A DNA stretch of 64,000 nucleotides from Stenotrophomonas maltophilia. GTDB taxonomy: Bacteria > Pseudomonadota > Gammaproteobacteria > Xanthomonadales > Xanthomonadaceae. This document shows, piece after piece, positions 25,579 to 34,858 of this stretch. The stretch is from positions 957,501 through 1,021,500 of the forward strand of contig NZ_CP106759.1 of NCBI RefSeq assembly GCF_025642255.1, in the 5' to 3' direction. The position numbers and the translations under genes are program-made. Each line of letters opens with the position of its first letter. Position 1 is the first letter of the stretch. The notes under the pieces are model-generated. The model had not been told where the DNA came from and did no database searches. It saw only the letters and a program-made list of their open reading frames with translations.

Positions 25579-26451
25579 CTACCAGTGAATCTGCCCATCG
25601 ATCACCGGCTGCACCTGGCCGCCGATCCACACCGTGCCCTGCGCATCGACCTGGACCTGGACCTCACCATCGCGGCCCACTTCGCGGCCCTGGCTGGCCA
25701 CGTAGCCGGCGTCCGTGCCCGGCAGCGCGCTGCGTTGCCGCAGCCAGGCGCCAATCAGCGCATTGGCGCTGCCGGTCACTGGATCCTCGGGAACGTTCAC
25801 GGCATCGCCGGGGCAGAAAGCGCGCACCACGAGCGCGTGCGCAGCAGCCTGTTCCGGTGCGAACACGGCCACGCCGGTGGCGCCGGTGGCATTGGTCCAG
25901 TCGCGCACGGCGGCCATGTCCGGCGCCAGGGAGCGCACGCTGGCGGCATCACGCAGGGGCAGCAGCCACCATCGTGGACCGTTGTCCCACAACTCGGCCA
26001 CATGGCCCTCGGCGGCCTGGGCCAACAGCGCTTCCGGCACCGCCCCGGGAGCGGTATCCAGGTGCCGTGCTGCGGGGCTGGCGAGCTGGATCGTCGGTGC
26101 GGCAGCCGGGCCGGACACGCGCACCGGCAACAGCCCGGCGGCGCACTGCTGTACCAGGGCACCGTCGCGCGGCACGGCCAGGCCGCTGGTCACCGCTGCC
26201 CAGGCGGCACCGACACTGGGGTGGCCGGCGAACGGCAGCTCGCTGCCCGGGGTGAAAATGCGTACGTGGTAGTCGGCACCGGGCGCGGTGGGGCGGATGA
26301 AGAACACTGTCTCGGACAGGTTCAGCCAGGCGGCCAGCGCCTGCATGCGGTCGCTGGAAAGCCCGTCAGCGTCAAATACGACACCCAGTGGGTTGCCCGT
26401 GCCGGGACGGGGAGCAAAGACATCGAGCTGCAGGTAACGATAGGCGGTCAT
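25579..26451 (-). CDS. PhzF-family isomerase/epimerase (copy 2)
   Basis: A 290-residue paralogue of the adjacent protein, starting at ATG 26451 (MTAYRYLQLDVFAPRPGTGN). It keeps the A/P-G-T-G-N-P-L-x-V-V motif, SETVFFIRP, FAGHPSVGAAWA and EDPVTGSANALIGAWL, and the same C-terminus ending GGQVQPVIDGQIHW. Copy 2 keeps the PVTGSAN motif seen in most PhzF proteins, whereas copy 1 reads DAASGAAN, so copy 2 is nearer the family norm. It is divergent from lysAC with only 74 bases between, so their promoters share this gap. Confidence 0.88.
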   Translation of the reverse strand: MTAYRYLQLDVFAPRPGTGNPLGVVFDADGLSSDRMQALAAWLNLSETVFFIRPTAPGADYHVRIFTPGSELPFAGHPSVGAAWAAVTSGLAVPRDGALVQQCAAGLLPVRVSGPAAAPTIQLASPAARHLDTAPGAVPEALLAQAAEGHVAELWDNGPRWWLLPLRDAASVRSLAPDMAAVRDWTNATGATGVAVFAPEQAAAHALVVRAFCPGDAVNVPEDPVTGSANALIGAWLRQRSALPGTDAGYVASQGREVGRDGEVQVQVDAQGTVWIGGQVQPVIDGQIHW

Positions 26452-26525
26452 GGCGGGGATATTGGGCTTAGAATCGAAGGTTCCGCCCCCAGGGGCGGCT
26501 TCCCCACAATACACATAGCCAATCC

Positions 26526-29120
26526 ATGTCAGCTTCCCCCCTTGTCGATCGTTGGATCGTACTGAAGTTCGGCGGCACCTCGGTGTCGCGTCGCCATCGC
26601 TGGGACACGATCGGGAAGCTGGCGAAAAAACGCGCGGAAGAGACCGGCTCGCGCGTGCTGGTGGTGGTTTCGGCGCTGTCCGGGGTGACCAACGAGCTGA
26701 CCGCGATCGCCGACGGTGCGGCGGACAGCCGTGATCGCGTCGCCGCGCTGGTCGAACGCCACGAGGCATTCCTGGTCGAGCTGGGCCTCGGCCGCGAAGT
26801 GCTGGCCGAGCGTCTGGCCGCCCTGCAGGGCCTGCTGGACGATCCGCGCGCGGCCACCCGGCCGCTGGACTGGCAGGCCGACGTGCTGGGCCAGGGTGAA
26901 CTGCTGTCCTCGACCGTGGGCGCGGCATACCTGCGCGCGTCCGGGCTGGACATGGGCTGGATGGATGCCCGGCACTGGCTGGATGCACTGCCGCCGCAGC
27001 CGAACCAGAGCGACTGGTCGCAACGCCTGTCGGTGAACTGCCAGTGGCGCTCGGACGCGGACTGGGCGCAGCGCTTCCGTGCGCAGCCGACCCGCCTTCT
27101 GATCACCCAGGGCTTCATTTCGCGGCACGCGGACGGTGGCACTGCCATCCTCGGCCGTGGCGGTTCGGACACCTCGGCGGCGTACTTCGGTGCGCTGCTC
27201 GGTGCCAGCCGGGTGGAAATCTGGACCGACGTGCCGGGCATGTTCAGCGCCAATCCCAAGGATGTGCCGGACGCGCGCCTGTTGACCCGCCTGGATTACT
27301 ACGAGGCGCAGGAAATCGCCACCACGGGTGCCAAGGTGCTGCATCCGCGCTCGATCAAGCCGTGCCGCGATGCCGGTGTACCGATGGCGATCCTCGACAC
27401 CGAGCGCCCCGAGCTTCCAGGTACCAGCATCGACGGCAATGCCGCGCCGGTACCGGGCGTGAAGGCAATCAGTCGTCGCAACGGCATCGTGCTGGTGTCG
27501 ATGGAAGGCATCGGCATGTGGCAACAGGTCGGCTTCCTGGCCGATGTGTTCGCCCTGTTCAAGAAGCACGGCCTGTCGGTGGACCTGATCGGTTCGGCCG
27601 AAACCAATGTCACCGTGTCTCTGGATCCGTCGGAGAACCTGGTCAACACCGATGTGCTGGCCGCGCTGTCGGCCGACCTGTCGCAGGTGTGCAAGGTCAA
27701 GGTGATCGTGCCCTGTGCGGCGATCACCCTGGTCGGGCTGGGCATGCGCTCGCTGCTGCACAAGCTGTCGGATGTGTGGGCCACGTTCGGCCGTGAGCGC
27801 GTGCACATGATCTCGCAGTCGTCCAACGACCTGAACCTGACCTTCGTCATCGATGAGGCCGATGCCGATGGCCTGCTGCCGATCCTGCATGCGGAACTGA
27901 TCGACAGCGGCGCCATGCCGGTGGAGGAAACCGAGGTGTTCGGCCCGCGCTGGCGCGAGATCGCCGGCACGGTTCGCCCGCGCGGCACGCCCTGGTGGCG
28001 CGGCCAGCGGGCACACCTGCTGCAGCTCGCCGACGCGGGCACCCCGCGCTACGTCTATCACCTGCCGACCGTGCGGGCGCGTGCCCGCGCGCTGGCTGCG
28101 ATCAAGCCGATCGACCAGCGTTACTACGCGATCAAGGCCAACAGCCACCCGGCCATCCTGCAGTTGCTGGAGTCGGAGGGTTTCGGCCTGGAGTGCGTTT
28201 CGCATGGCGAGCTGAAGCATGTGTTCCAGCACCTGCCGGAACTTTCGCCCAGGCGTGTGCTGTTCACCCCCAGCTTCTGCCCGCGCAGTGAGTACGAGGC
28301 CGCGTTCGCACTGGGCGTGACCGTCACCGTCGACAACGTCGAAGCCCTGCAGCGCTGGCCGGACCTGTTCCGCAACCGCGAGCTGTGGTTGCGCGTGGAC
28401 CTGGGGCGCGGCGAAGGCCACCACGCCAAGGTCCGCACCGGCGGCAAGGAGTCCAAGTTCGGCCTGCCGATCGCCCGCGTCGATGAGTTCGTCCGTGCCG
28501 CCACCGAACTGGGCAGCCGGGTGGTCGGCCTGCACGCCCACCTGGGCAGCGGCGTGGAAACCCCGCAGCATTGGCGCCTGATGTGCGATGAGCTGGCAGG
28601 CTTCGCCCGCCGCATCGGCAGCGTGCAGACGATCGACATCGGCGGTGGCCTGCCGATTCCGTACAGCGACGAGGACGAGCCCTTCGATCTGGACGCGTGG
28701 GCTGCCGGCCTGGCCGAGGTCAAGGCGTTGCACCCCGCATTCCGCCTGGCCATCGAGCCGGGGCGCTACCTGGTGGCCGAGTCCGGCGTGCTGCTGACCC
28801 ATGCCACCCAGGTGGTGGAGAAGGACGGCGTGCGCCGCGTCGGCCTGGATGCCGGCATGAATACGCTGATGCGTCCGGCCCTGTACGACGCTTGGCACGA
28901 CATCGAGAACCTCAGCCGCCAGGGCGGGTACGCCGAGGCGGCATTCGATGTCGTCGGCCCGATCTGCGAGTCCAGCGATGTGTTCGGCAAGCGGCGCAAG
29001 CTGCCGGTGTCCACCGCGCCGGACGACGTGATGCTGATTGCTGACGCTGGCGCCTATGGCTACGTGATGTCCAACACCTACAACCAGCGGGCGCTGCCGC
29101 GCGAGGATGTGATCGAGTGA
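26526..29120 (+). CDS. lysAC: Bifunctional aspartate kinase / diaminopimelate decarboxylase (LysC-LysA fusion)
   Basis: The 864-residue fusion carries the first and last steps of lysine synthesis in one chain. The kinase half (about 1-450) has LKFGGTSVSRRHRWDTI, GRGGSDTSAAYFGALLGA, then two ACT regulatory domains (NGIVLVSMEGIGMWQQVGFL and the VIVPCAAITLVGLGM region). The decarboxylase half (about 490-864) has the PLP lysine K537 in YYAIKANSHPA, FGLECVSHGEL, GLHAHLGSGVETP, IDIGGGLPIPY and AIEPGRYLVAESG. Such fusions are typical of Xanthomonadaceae. It stands immediately upstream of murL/murD2, so diaminopimelate and muropeptide supply are genetically linked. Lysine feedback via the ACT domains is expected. 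Confidence 0.95.
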   Translation: MSASPLVDRWIVLKFGGTSVSRRHRWDTIGKLAKKRAEETGSRVLVVVSALSGVTNELTAIADGAADSRDRVAALVERHEAFLVELGLGREVLAERLAALQGLLDDPRAATRPLDWQADVLGQGELLSSTVGAAYLRASGLDMGWMDARHWLDALPPQPNQSDWSQRLSVNCQWRSDADWAQRFRAQPTRLLITQGFISRHADGGTAILGRGGSDTSAAYFGALLGASRVEIWTDVPGMFSANPKDVPDARLLTRLDYYEAQEIATTGAKVLHPRSIKPCRDAGVPMAILDTERPELPGTSIDGNAAPVPGVKAISRRNGIVLVSMEGIGMWQQVGFLADVFALFKKHGLSVDLIGSAETNVTVSLDPSENLVNTDVLAALSADLSQVCKVKVIVPCAAITLVGLGMRSLLHKLSDVWATFGRERVHMISQSSNDLNLTFVIDEADADGLLPILHAELIDSGAMPVEETEVFGPRWREIAGTVRPRGTPWWRGQRAHLLQLADAGTPRYVYHLPTVRARARALAAIKPIDQRYYAIKANSHPAILQLLESEGFGLECVSHGELKHVFQHLPELSPRRVLFTPSFCPRSEYEAAFALGVTVTVDNVEALQRWPDLFRNRELWLRVDLGRGEGHHAKVRTGGKESKFGLPIARVDEFVRAATELGSRVVGLHAHLGSGVETPQHWRLMCDELAGFARRIGSVQTIDIGGGLPIPYSDEDEPFDLDAWAAGLAEVKALHPAFRLAIEPGRYLVAESGVLLTHATQVVEKDGVRRVGLDAGMNTLMRPALYDAWHDIENLSRQGGYAEAAFDVVGPICESSDVFGKRRKLPVSTAPDDVMLIADAGAYGYVMSNTYNQRALPREDVIE

Positions 29121-29196
29121 TCGCCCTGCGCGCGCTGCACCCGCCCACCGACACGCCCCGCGCCACCGCGCGGGTCCGTGCCTGACCGGATACACC

Positions 29197-30549
29197 ATGA
29201 CTGCTTTCGACAAACACCAGGTCTCCCGTTTCCGCTTCGTCCGCTGCGAATTTGCCGCGGACAGCGGCGTGGCACGTCTGGTCTACGCCTTCGATGATGG
29301 CCCCGAGATGGTGGAAACCATCACCGTTCCCGGCGCCCCGTTCGTCCTCGACCCGGCGCGCGCCGCTGCCGTGCAGCGAGCGCTGCAGCTGCTGCACCTG
29401 ATCGCCGGCGTCAGCTACTACAAGGCCGGCGTGCCGGAGATCGTCAGCATCGACAGCTACGCCATCGATGCCGATACCGCGGCGCTGGTGGAAGCGATCT
29501 ACCTCAACGGCCTGGGCGAGTTCGCCTACCGCAACGGCCTCAACCTGCGTGGCCGCTTCCGCCTGCCGGTGCAGGGCGAGCCGGTGCAGGCACCGGAGGT
29601 GGGCCTGCAGCCGCATGCGCTGGTCGCCATCGGTGGCGGCAAGGATTCGCTGGTCAGCATCGAAGCGCTGCGACGGGCGGGTGTGGACGAGACGGTCACC
29701 TGGATCGGCGGTTCGCAGCTGATCCGTGCCTGCGCCGAACGCACCGGCCTGCCGACGCTGAACCTGGGCCGCGCGCTGGCGCCGGAGCTGTTCGAGCTCA
29801 ACCGCCAAGGGGCGTGGAACGGCCATATCCCGGTGACCGCGGTGAACTCGGCGATCATGGTGCTGGCAGCCCTGCTGCAGGGCGTGGACCAGGTGGTGTT
29901 CTCCAACGAACGCTCGGCCAGCTACGGCAGCCAGATTCCGGGCACCGGCGAGGTGAACCACCAGTGGTCCAAGGGCTGGGCGTTCGAGCAGGCCTTCGGC
30001 AGCCATGTGCAGGCGCACGTGGCCGCAGACCTGCAGTACTACTCGCTGCTGCGACCGATGTCGGAACTGGCGGTGGCCCGCCAGTTCGCCAAGAGCGACT
30101 TCTACGACGCGCATTTCTCCAGCTGCAACCGCAACTTCCATATCCTCGGCGAGCGCCCGGTGAACCGTTGGTGTGGCGTCTGCCCGAAGTGCCATTTCGT
30201 GTTTCTGGCGCTGGCCCCGTTCATGCCCAAGACCCGCCTCGTGCGCATCTTCGGTCGCAATCTGCTGGACGATGTCGAGCAGGCCGGTGGCTTCGACGCG
30301 CTGCTGGAGTTCCAGGATCACAAGCCGTTCGAGTGCGTGGGCGAAGGTCGTGAATCGCGTGCAGCGATGGCGACCCTGGCGCAGCGACCGGAGTGGAAGG
30401 AAGATGCGCTGGTGAAGCGCTTCTGCAACGAGATCCAGCCGCAGCTCGACGCGGCCGAACTGGAGCTGGCGCCGATGCTGCAGCTGCAGGGCGAGCACCG
30501 CATTCCGGCTGCGCTGTGGGAACGGGTGCGTGAAGATTTCTCAGCTTGA
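29197..30549 (+). CDS. murL: UDP-MurNAc-L-Ala-L-Glu epimerase MurL
   Basis: MurL converts the terminal L-Glu of UDP-MurNAc-L-Ala-L-Glu to D-Glu with ATP, replacing glutamate racemase (MurI) in this lineage, as shown in Xanthomonas oryzae. The 450-residue protein has a PP-loop-type ATP motif GGGKDS at residues 146-151, [34 protein letters not shown] and a cysteine cluster CGVCPKCHF near residues 326-334 whose role is unknown. It overlaps murD2 by 20 bases (30530-30549), which ties their translation. Co-operon with lysAC is likely (76-base gap). Confidence 0.93.
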   Translation: MTAFDKHQVSRFRFVRCEFAADSGVARLVYAFDDGPEMVETITVPGAPFVLDPARAAAVQRALQLLHLIAGVSYYKAGVPEIVSIDSYAIDADTAALVEAIYLNGLGEFAYRNGLNLRGRFRLPVQGEPVQAPEVGLQPHALVAIGGGKDSLVSIEALRRAGVDETVTWIGGSQLIRACAERTGLPTLNLGRALAPELFELNRQGAWNGHIPVTAVNSAIMVLAALLQGVDQVVFSNERSASYGSQIPGTGEVNHQWSKGWAFEQAFGSHVQAHVAADLQYYSLLRPMSELAVARQFAKSDFYDAHFSSCNRNFHILGERPVNRWCGVCPKCHFVFLALAPFMPKTRLVRIFGRNLLDDVEQAGGFDALLEFQDHKPFECVGEGRESRAAMATLAQRPEWKEDALVKRFCNEIQPQLDAAELELAPMLQLQGEHRIPAALWERVREDFSA

Positions 30550-31939
30550 AGGAAAGCGCGTCGCGCTGTGGGGCTGGGGGCGTGAGGGCCGTGCCGCATT
30601 CGCGGTGCTGCGTGCACGCCTGCCGGCGTTGCCGCTGAGCCTGTTCTGTCCGGCCGCCGAAGCCGATGCGGCGCGCGCGGAAACGCAGGGGTCACTGGAG
30701 GTGCATGGCGAGCCTTCGGCCGAGGCGCTGGCCGCGTTCGACGTGGTGATCAAGTCACCCGGCATCAGTCCCTACCAGCCGATCGCGGTGGCCGCGGCGG
30801 CACGGGGCACGCGTTTCATCGGGGGCACCGCGCTCTGGTTCGCCGAGCATGCCGCTGACGACGGCATCGTCCATGACACCGTGTGCGTGACCGGTACCAA
30901 GGGCAAAAGCACCACCAGCGCGCTGGTCGCGCACCTGCTGCGTGCGGCCGGTCATCGCACCGGCCTGGTCGGCAACATCGGCCTGCCGCTGCTGGAAGTG
31001 CTGGACCCGCAGCCGGCGCCTGAGTATTGGGCGGTGGAACTGTCCAGCTACCAGACCGGCGAAGTGGCGCGCAGTGGCGCGCGACCGCAGGTGGCGGTGG
31101 TGCTGAACCTGTTCCCCGAACATCTGGACTGGCATGGCAGCGAACAGCGCTATATCGAGGACAAGCTGCAGCTGGTCACCGATGCCGCTCCGTGCATCGC
31201 CGTGCTCAATGCCGCCGATCCGCATCTGGCGGAACTGACGCTGCCGCACAGCCAGGTGGTCTGGTTCAACCAGCCGCAGGGTTGGCACATGCGTGGCGAC
31301 ATCGTGCATCGTGGCGAACAGGCGGTGTTCGATACACGCAATACGCCGCTGCCGGGCCGCCACAACCGCGGCAACCTGTGTGCGGTGCTGGCCGCGCTGG
31401 AAGCGCTGGGCCTGGACGCGGCGGCGCTGGCGCCGGCCGTGCAGGATTTCCGTCCGCTGCCCAACCGGCTGCAGCGCATCGGCGTGGCCGATGGGCTGAC
31501 CTACATCAACGATTCGATCAGCACCACGCCGCACGCCAGTCTGGCGGCGCTGGAGTGCTTCAGCGGCCAGCGCATCGCGCTGCTGGTGGGCGGGCATGAC
31601 CGCGGCCTGGACTGGACCGATTTCATGCAGCACATGGCGCACGATGTGCCGCCGGTGGAGATCGTGACCATGGGCAGCAACGGCCCGCGCATCCACGCGA
31701 TGCTGCAGCCGCTGGCCGATGCAGGTCGATTCGGGCTGCATGCGGCCGTCGACCTGCCGGAGGCCATGGCGCTGGCACGCGCTGCGCTGGGCCAGCAGGG
31801 CGGGGTGGTGCTGTTGTCACCGGGCGCGCCGAGTTTTGGGGCCTACCGCGATTACGTTGCGCGCGGACGTCACTTCGCCGAGCTGGCCGGATTCGATCCG
31901 GACAGCATCAGCGCGATTCCGGGCCTGGGCATCGCCTGA
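30530..31939 (+). CDS. murD2: UDP-MurNAc-L-alanine:L-glutamate ligase MurD2
   Basis: A Mur ligase of 469 residues that adds L-Glu (rather than D-Glu) to UDP-MurNAc-L-Ala, to be epimerised by MurL. The N-domain starts [20 protein letters not shown]. The ATP loop is [10 protein letters not shown] (around residue 120). Later blocks are [42 protein letters not shown] and [11 protein letters not shown]. The start ATG lies within the murL end (20-base overlap). No murI-like gene is seen in the window. Confidence 0.92.
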   Translation: MKISQLEGKRVALWGWGREGRAAFAVLRARLPALPLSLFCPAAEADAARAETQGSLEVHGEPSAEALAAFDVVIKSPGISPYQPIAVAAAARGTRFIGGTALWFAEHAADDGIVHDTVCVTGTKGKSTTSALVAHLLRAAGHRTGLVGNIGLPLLEVLDPQPAPEYWAVELSSYQTGEVARSGARPQVAVVLNLFPEHLDWHGSEQRYIEDKLQLVTDAAPCIAVLNAADPHLAELTLPHSQVVWFNQPQGWHMRGDIVHRGEQAVFDTRNTPLPGRHNRGNLCAVLAALEALGLDAAALAPAVQDFRPLPNRLQRIGVADGLTYINDSISTTPHASLAALECFSGQRIALLVGGHDRGLDWTDFMQHMAHDVPPVEIVTMGSNGPRIHAMLQPLADAGRFGLHAAVDLPEAMALARAALGQQGGVVLLSPGAPSFGAYRDYVARGRHFAELAGFDPDSISAIPGLGIA

Positions 31940-31945
31940 GGGGGG

Positions 31946-31980
31946 GCGGATCCCTTTCCGCAGGAAAGGGCTCTGACCCC
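31946..31980. repeat. Dispersed palindromic repeat (GGATCC...GGCTCTGACCCC type)
   Basis: An inverted copy of the repeat found as a pair at 2821-2896, with the CCTTTCC / GGAAAGG stem. It follows murD2 and precedes a SMAG-like hairpin, so the two repeat families sit side by side between convergent genes. Confidence 0.7.
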
Positions 31981-32015
31981 GGCGGGATCCCGGCCGGCAA
32001 CCCGCCGGCAAATTC

Positions 32016-32037
32016 ATCCACGCAGGCGTGGATCTAC
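32016..32037 (-). repeat. SMAG-like palindrome (variant stem ATCCACGC/GCGTGGAT) ending CTAC
   Basis: ATCCACGC and GCGTGGAT flank AGG, with the GTAG tetranucleotide on the minus strand. This GTAG overlaps the end of the SMI1-type gene and supplies its TAG stop codon. Confidence 0.75.
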
Positions 32038-32624
32038 GCTTCCTCGATGAACGCGTAGTCGCCGTCAATCAACCGCTGCAGATACGCATCGAAGCCGGGC
32101 GCGATGACCGCATAGCTGTCCGGATCATGCAGGTAGCGCACCACCTGGCCGACGGAGCCACCCGGTGCCGGGTCGAAATCCAGGTACAGCATCGAGGTGC
32201 CGCCGTTGTTCATGCAGTGCGAGAAGCACAGGCGGCGATTCATCGGTACATCGGCATCGATGCCGTCGCCGAGAATCTCCGGTTCGTCGTCCAGCCATTC
32301 TTCGTAGATCGAGCGGATGCTGTCGTCCCAGTGCCGCTGATCCTCGAAGATCTGTGCGACCGAGCGCAGGTAGTAGGGGTATCCGCCGCCTTCCACGTCC
32401 GAGCCGAGCATCAGCACGCAGACCTCGCCCTCGGGATACCGGCGGAAATGCGTGCCATCCACGCGCGACAGCAGCGCAACCAGACTGTCAGGTACCTGCG
32501 GCCACTGCGCACGCAGGCGTTGCAGGTCTCCGGCGCTGGCGCCCTGGACATGCGCCCATTGCGCAGCATCGTCGGCGGGCAGGCGCGGCATCAGGCCGGA
32601 CAGGAATTGATCGACAAGGTTCAT
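32034..32624 (-). CDS. SMI1/KNR4 family protein
   Basis: A 196-residue single-domain protein from ATG 32624 (MNLVDQFLSGLMPRLPADD). The pattern LVALLSRVDGTHFRRYPEG, then PYYLRSVAQIFEDQRHWDDS and the C-terminal FDAYLQRLIDG fits the SMI1/KNR4 (SUKH) fold. Members often act as immunity proteins against toxins, but no toxin gene is next to it here, so the role is open. The stop codon TAG lies in the GTAG of a downstream repeat. Divergent from a dienelactone hydrolase gene. Confidence 0.8.
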   Translation of the reverse strand: MNLVDQFLSGLMPRLPADDAAQWAHVQGASAGDLQRLRAQWPQVPDSLVALLSRVDGTHFRRYPEGEVCVLMLGSDVEGGGYPYYLRSVAQIFEDQRHWDDSIRSIYEEWLDDEPEILGDGIDADVPMNRRLCFSHCMNNGGTSMLYLDFDPAPGGSVGQVVRYLHDPDSYAVIAPGFDAYLQRLIDGDYAFIEEA

Positions 32625-32751
32625 TCGCAAACAGGGGCTGGGCGGAATCAGGGCGTATCCAACCACACCTGCGTCACGCCGCCAATGCAGAATGCGGACG
32701 GGAGGGGGACATCAGGCGACCCCTCTGTTTCCTTTTCTCTGGAGCAGGCGC

Positions 32752-33543
32752 ATGAATGCATGGCGTTGCGGTGTGGCGATGGTCCTGGGTCTGGCGGCGC
32801 TGCCGGCGTGGGCGGCGATGAAGACCCAGCCGGTGGAGTGGACGCACCAGGGCACGACCTTCAGCGGGGTGCTGGTCTATGACGACGGGGACAGTGACAA
32901 GCGCCCCGGACTGGTGATGGTGCCGAACTGGAAGGGTGTGAACGCATCGGCGGTCGAGAAGGCCAAGCAGCTGGCCGGCGATGATTACGTGGTGCTGGTG
33001 GCCGATGTCTATGGCAAGGGTGTGCGGCCGAAGACCGATGCCGAGGCAGGGCCGGTCGCCACCGCGTTGCGCAACGACCGGCCGCTGCTGCGTGCGCGTG
33101 CGCTGGAGGCGGTGAATGTGCTCAAGGCACAGGCCGGCAAGGTGCCGCTGGATGCCAGCCGCATCGGTGCGGTCGGCTTCTGCTTCGGCGGTACCACCGT
33201 TCTGGAGCTGGCCCGCGCGGGCGCGCCGCTGGCCGGCGTGGTCAGCCTGCATGGTGGGCTGGGCTCGCCGCTGCCGGCGCAGGCCGGTGGAGCGCATCCC
33301 TCGGTGCTGGTACTCAATGGTGCCGATGACAGGAGCGTGACCGCGGCCGACATCGCCAGCTTCCAGAACGAGATGAATGCCGCCAAGGTCGACTGGGAAT
33401 TCACCAACTACAGCGGTGCCGTGCATTGCTTTGCCGAGCGTGATGCCAACAATCCGCCGGGGTGCCAGTACAACGAACGGGCGGCGAAGCGCGCGTGGAA
33501 GGCACTGGATGAGTTCTTCGAGGAGCGCTTCGAGAAGCGCTGA
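32752..33543 (+). CDS. Exported dienelactone hydrolase family protein
   Basis: A 263-residue alpha/beta hydrolase with a signal peptide (MNAWRCGVAMVLGLAALPAWA). The catalytic triad is C144 in GAVGFCFGGTTV (dienelactone hydrolases use Cys), Asp in NGADDRSV and His in SGAVHCFAERD. The upstream ATG at 32692 would remove the signal-peptide fit. The mature protein is periplasmic; its ester or lactone substrate is unknown. A double GTAG palindrome follows the stop. Confidence 0.88.
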   Translation: MNAWRCGVAMVLGLAALPAWAAMKTQPVEWTHQGTTFSGVLVYDDGDSDKRPGLVMVPNWKGVNASAVEKAKQLAGDDYVVLVADVYGKGVRPKTDAEAGPVATALRNDRPLLRARALEAVNVLKAQAGKVPLDASRIGAVGFCFGGTTVLELARAGAPLAGVVSLHGGLGSPLPAQAGGAHPSVLVLNGADDRSVTAADIASFQNEMNAAKVDWEFTNYSGAVHCFAERDANNPPGCQYNERAAKRAWKALDEFFEERFEKR

Positions 33544-33554
33544 GGCACCGGGTT

Positions 33555-33637
33555 CGCCGGGCATGGCCCGGCGCTACCACAGCACACCGCTCACGCAGGG
33601 CGCAGCGGCACCCGGTAGCGCCGGGCCATGCCCGGCG
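33555..33637. repeat. SMAG dimer, two units in inverted orientation
   Basis: One unit (33555-33577) ends GCTAC and the second (33615-33637) begins GTAG, so the pair is head-to-head around 37 bases. Both carry the CGCCGGGC/GCCCGGCG stem. It lies between the dienelactone hydrolase and the polyprenyl synthase genes. Confidence 0.85.
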
Positions 33638-33644
33638 AGCGCGG

Positions 33645-34643
33645 TCAATGCGTGCGCTGCACCGCGTAGCGGGCCAGTCCACGCAGAGCGGCGACGGCAT
33701 CATTGTCGCCCAGCCCGTCGAGCGCACGCTCGGCGCGCTCTGCGTATTCCTCGGCCCGGCGGCGACTGTAGTCCAGGCCGCCGGTGGCGTGGATCGCGGC
33801 CAGCACTTCCGGCATTGCCGACGCATCGCCTTCCTGCACGATGGTGCGCAGGCGCTCGCGGGTGGCGTCGTCGGAGTGGGCCATGGCATGGATCAGCGGC
33901 AGCGTTGCCTTGCCTTCGGCGAGGTCGTCGCCCAGATTCTTGCCCAGCTCCTCGGCGTTGGCCGAGTAATCCAGCACGTCATCGGCGATCTGGAAGGCGT
34001 AGCCCAGATGCATGCCGTAGTCGTACAGCGCCTGCTGGGTGGCTTCGTCCACGCCGCTGGCCAGCGCGCCCAGGCGGGTGCCGGCAGCGAACAGCACGGC
34101 GGTCTTGCGCTCGATCACGCGCAGGTAGGCCGCTTCGTCGGTATCCGGGTTATGCACGTGCAGCAGCTGCAGCACTTCGCCTTCGGCGATGCGATTGGTG
34201 GTGTCGGCCAGGATCCGCATCACCGGCATGCGGTCCAGCTCGACCATCAGCTGGAAACTGCGCGAGTACAGGAAGTCGCCAACCAGCACGCTCGGTGCGT
34301 TGCCCCACAGGGCATTGGCGGTGCTGCGGCCGCGCCGCAGGCTGGATTCGTCCACTACGTCATCGTGCAGCAGGGTGGAGGTGTGGATGAACTCGATGAT
34401 CGCCGCCAGCTGGTGGTGCTCGGGGCCGGCATGGCCGACCGCATGACCGGCCAGCATCACCAGCATCGGCCGCAGGCGCTTGCCGCCGGCGGAAATGATG
34501 TGGTCCGCGATCTGGTTGATCAGCACGACGTCCGAGGACAGCCGGCGCCGGATCAGGGCGTCGACGGCGGCCATGTCGGCCGCAGCAAGCGACTGGATCT
34601 GGGGCAGGCCCAGGGCGGGGCGGGTGTCTTCGGTGATGGTCAT
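33645..34643 (-). CDS. ispB: Octaprenyl-diphosphate-type polyprenyl synthase
   Basis: A 332-residue trans-prenyl transferase that builds the long isoprenoid tail of ubiquinone. First Asp-rich motif LLHDDVVDESSLRRGR and second FQIADDVLDYSAN are both present. The lysine-rich region KRLRPMLVMLAG binds isopentenyl diphosphate. Chain length cannot be read exactly, but the length and motifs match IspB. Divergent from the alpha-glucosidase gene. Confidence 0.93.
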   Translation of the reverse strand: MTITEDTRPALGLPQIQSLAAADMAAVDALIRRRLSSDVVLINQIADHIISAGGKRLRPMLVMLAGHAVGHAGPEHHQLAAIIEFIHTSTLLHDDVVDESSLRRGRSTANALWGNAPSVLVGDFLYSRSFQLMVELDRMPVMRILADTTNRIAEGEVLQLLHVHNPDTDEAAYLRVIERKTAVLFAAGTRLGALASGVDEATQQALYDYGMHLGYAFQIADDVLDYSANAEELGKNLGDDLAEGKATLPLIHAMAHSDDATRERLRTIVQEGDASAMPEVLAAIHATGGLDYSRRRAEEYAERAERALDGLGDNDAVAALRGLARYAVQRTH

Positions 34644-34749
34644 GCGATCAGGCTTTCAGGCTCGTCGATGATTATAGGCGCTGCCCGTGAATTCGGGCGC
34701 AAACCGGCCTGCGGGCCTGATCTCCCCGGCCGTCCGTGACTGCCTGGCG

Positions 34750-34763
34750 TGAATACGTATGCA
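34750..34763. promoter_or_regulatory. Operator-like palindrome TGAATACGTATGCA (alpha-glucan locus)
   Basis: An exact copy of the 14-base near-palindrome at 39602 (inverted) and 41831. Here it lies about 96 bases upstream of the alpha-glucosidase start. Palindromic with a CG centre, typical of LacI/GalR operators; the regulator at 48032 is the likely partner. Confidence 0.75.
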
Positions 34764-34858
34764 GGTGGCGCCATCCCCGGGGAGGCACCGCTAAGCTTGC
34801 GGGACTTGGTTTTCGGCCCGCTTCCGGCGGGTCCCGCATGCCCGGAGGGGGGCTGTCG

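Noticed and set aside
26483..26498. Hairpin CCGCCCC/GGGGCGG between phzF-like gene and lysAC as a lysine riboswitch
   Set aside because: Only one short stem in a 74-base gap; far too small for a lysine riboswitch, and no leader peptide with lysine codons is seen.
32034..32624. SMI1-type gene as part of a toxin-immunity pair
   Set aside because: No toxin-like or polymorphic effector gene is adjacent; neighbours are cell-wall and hydrolase genes.
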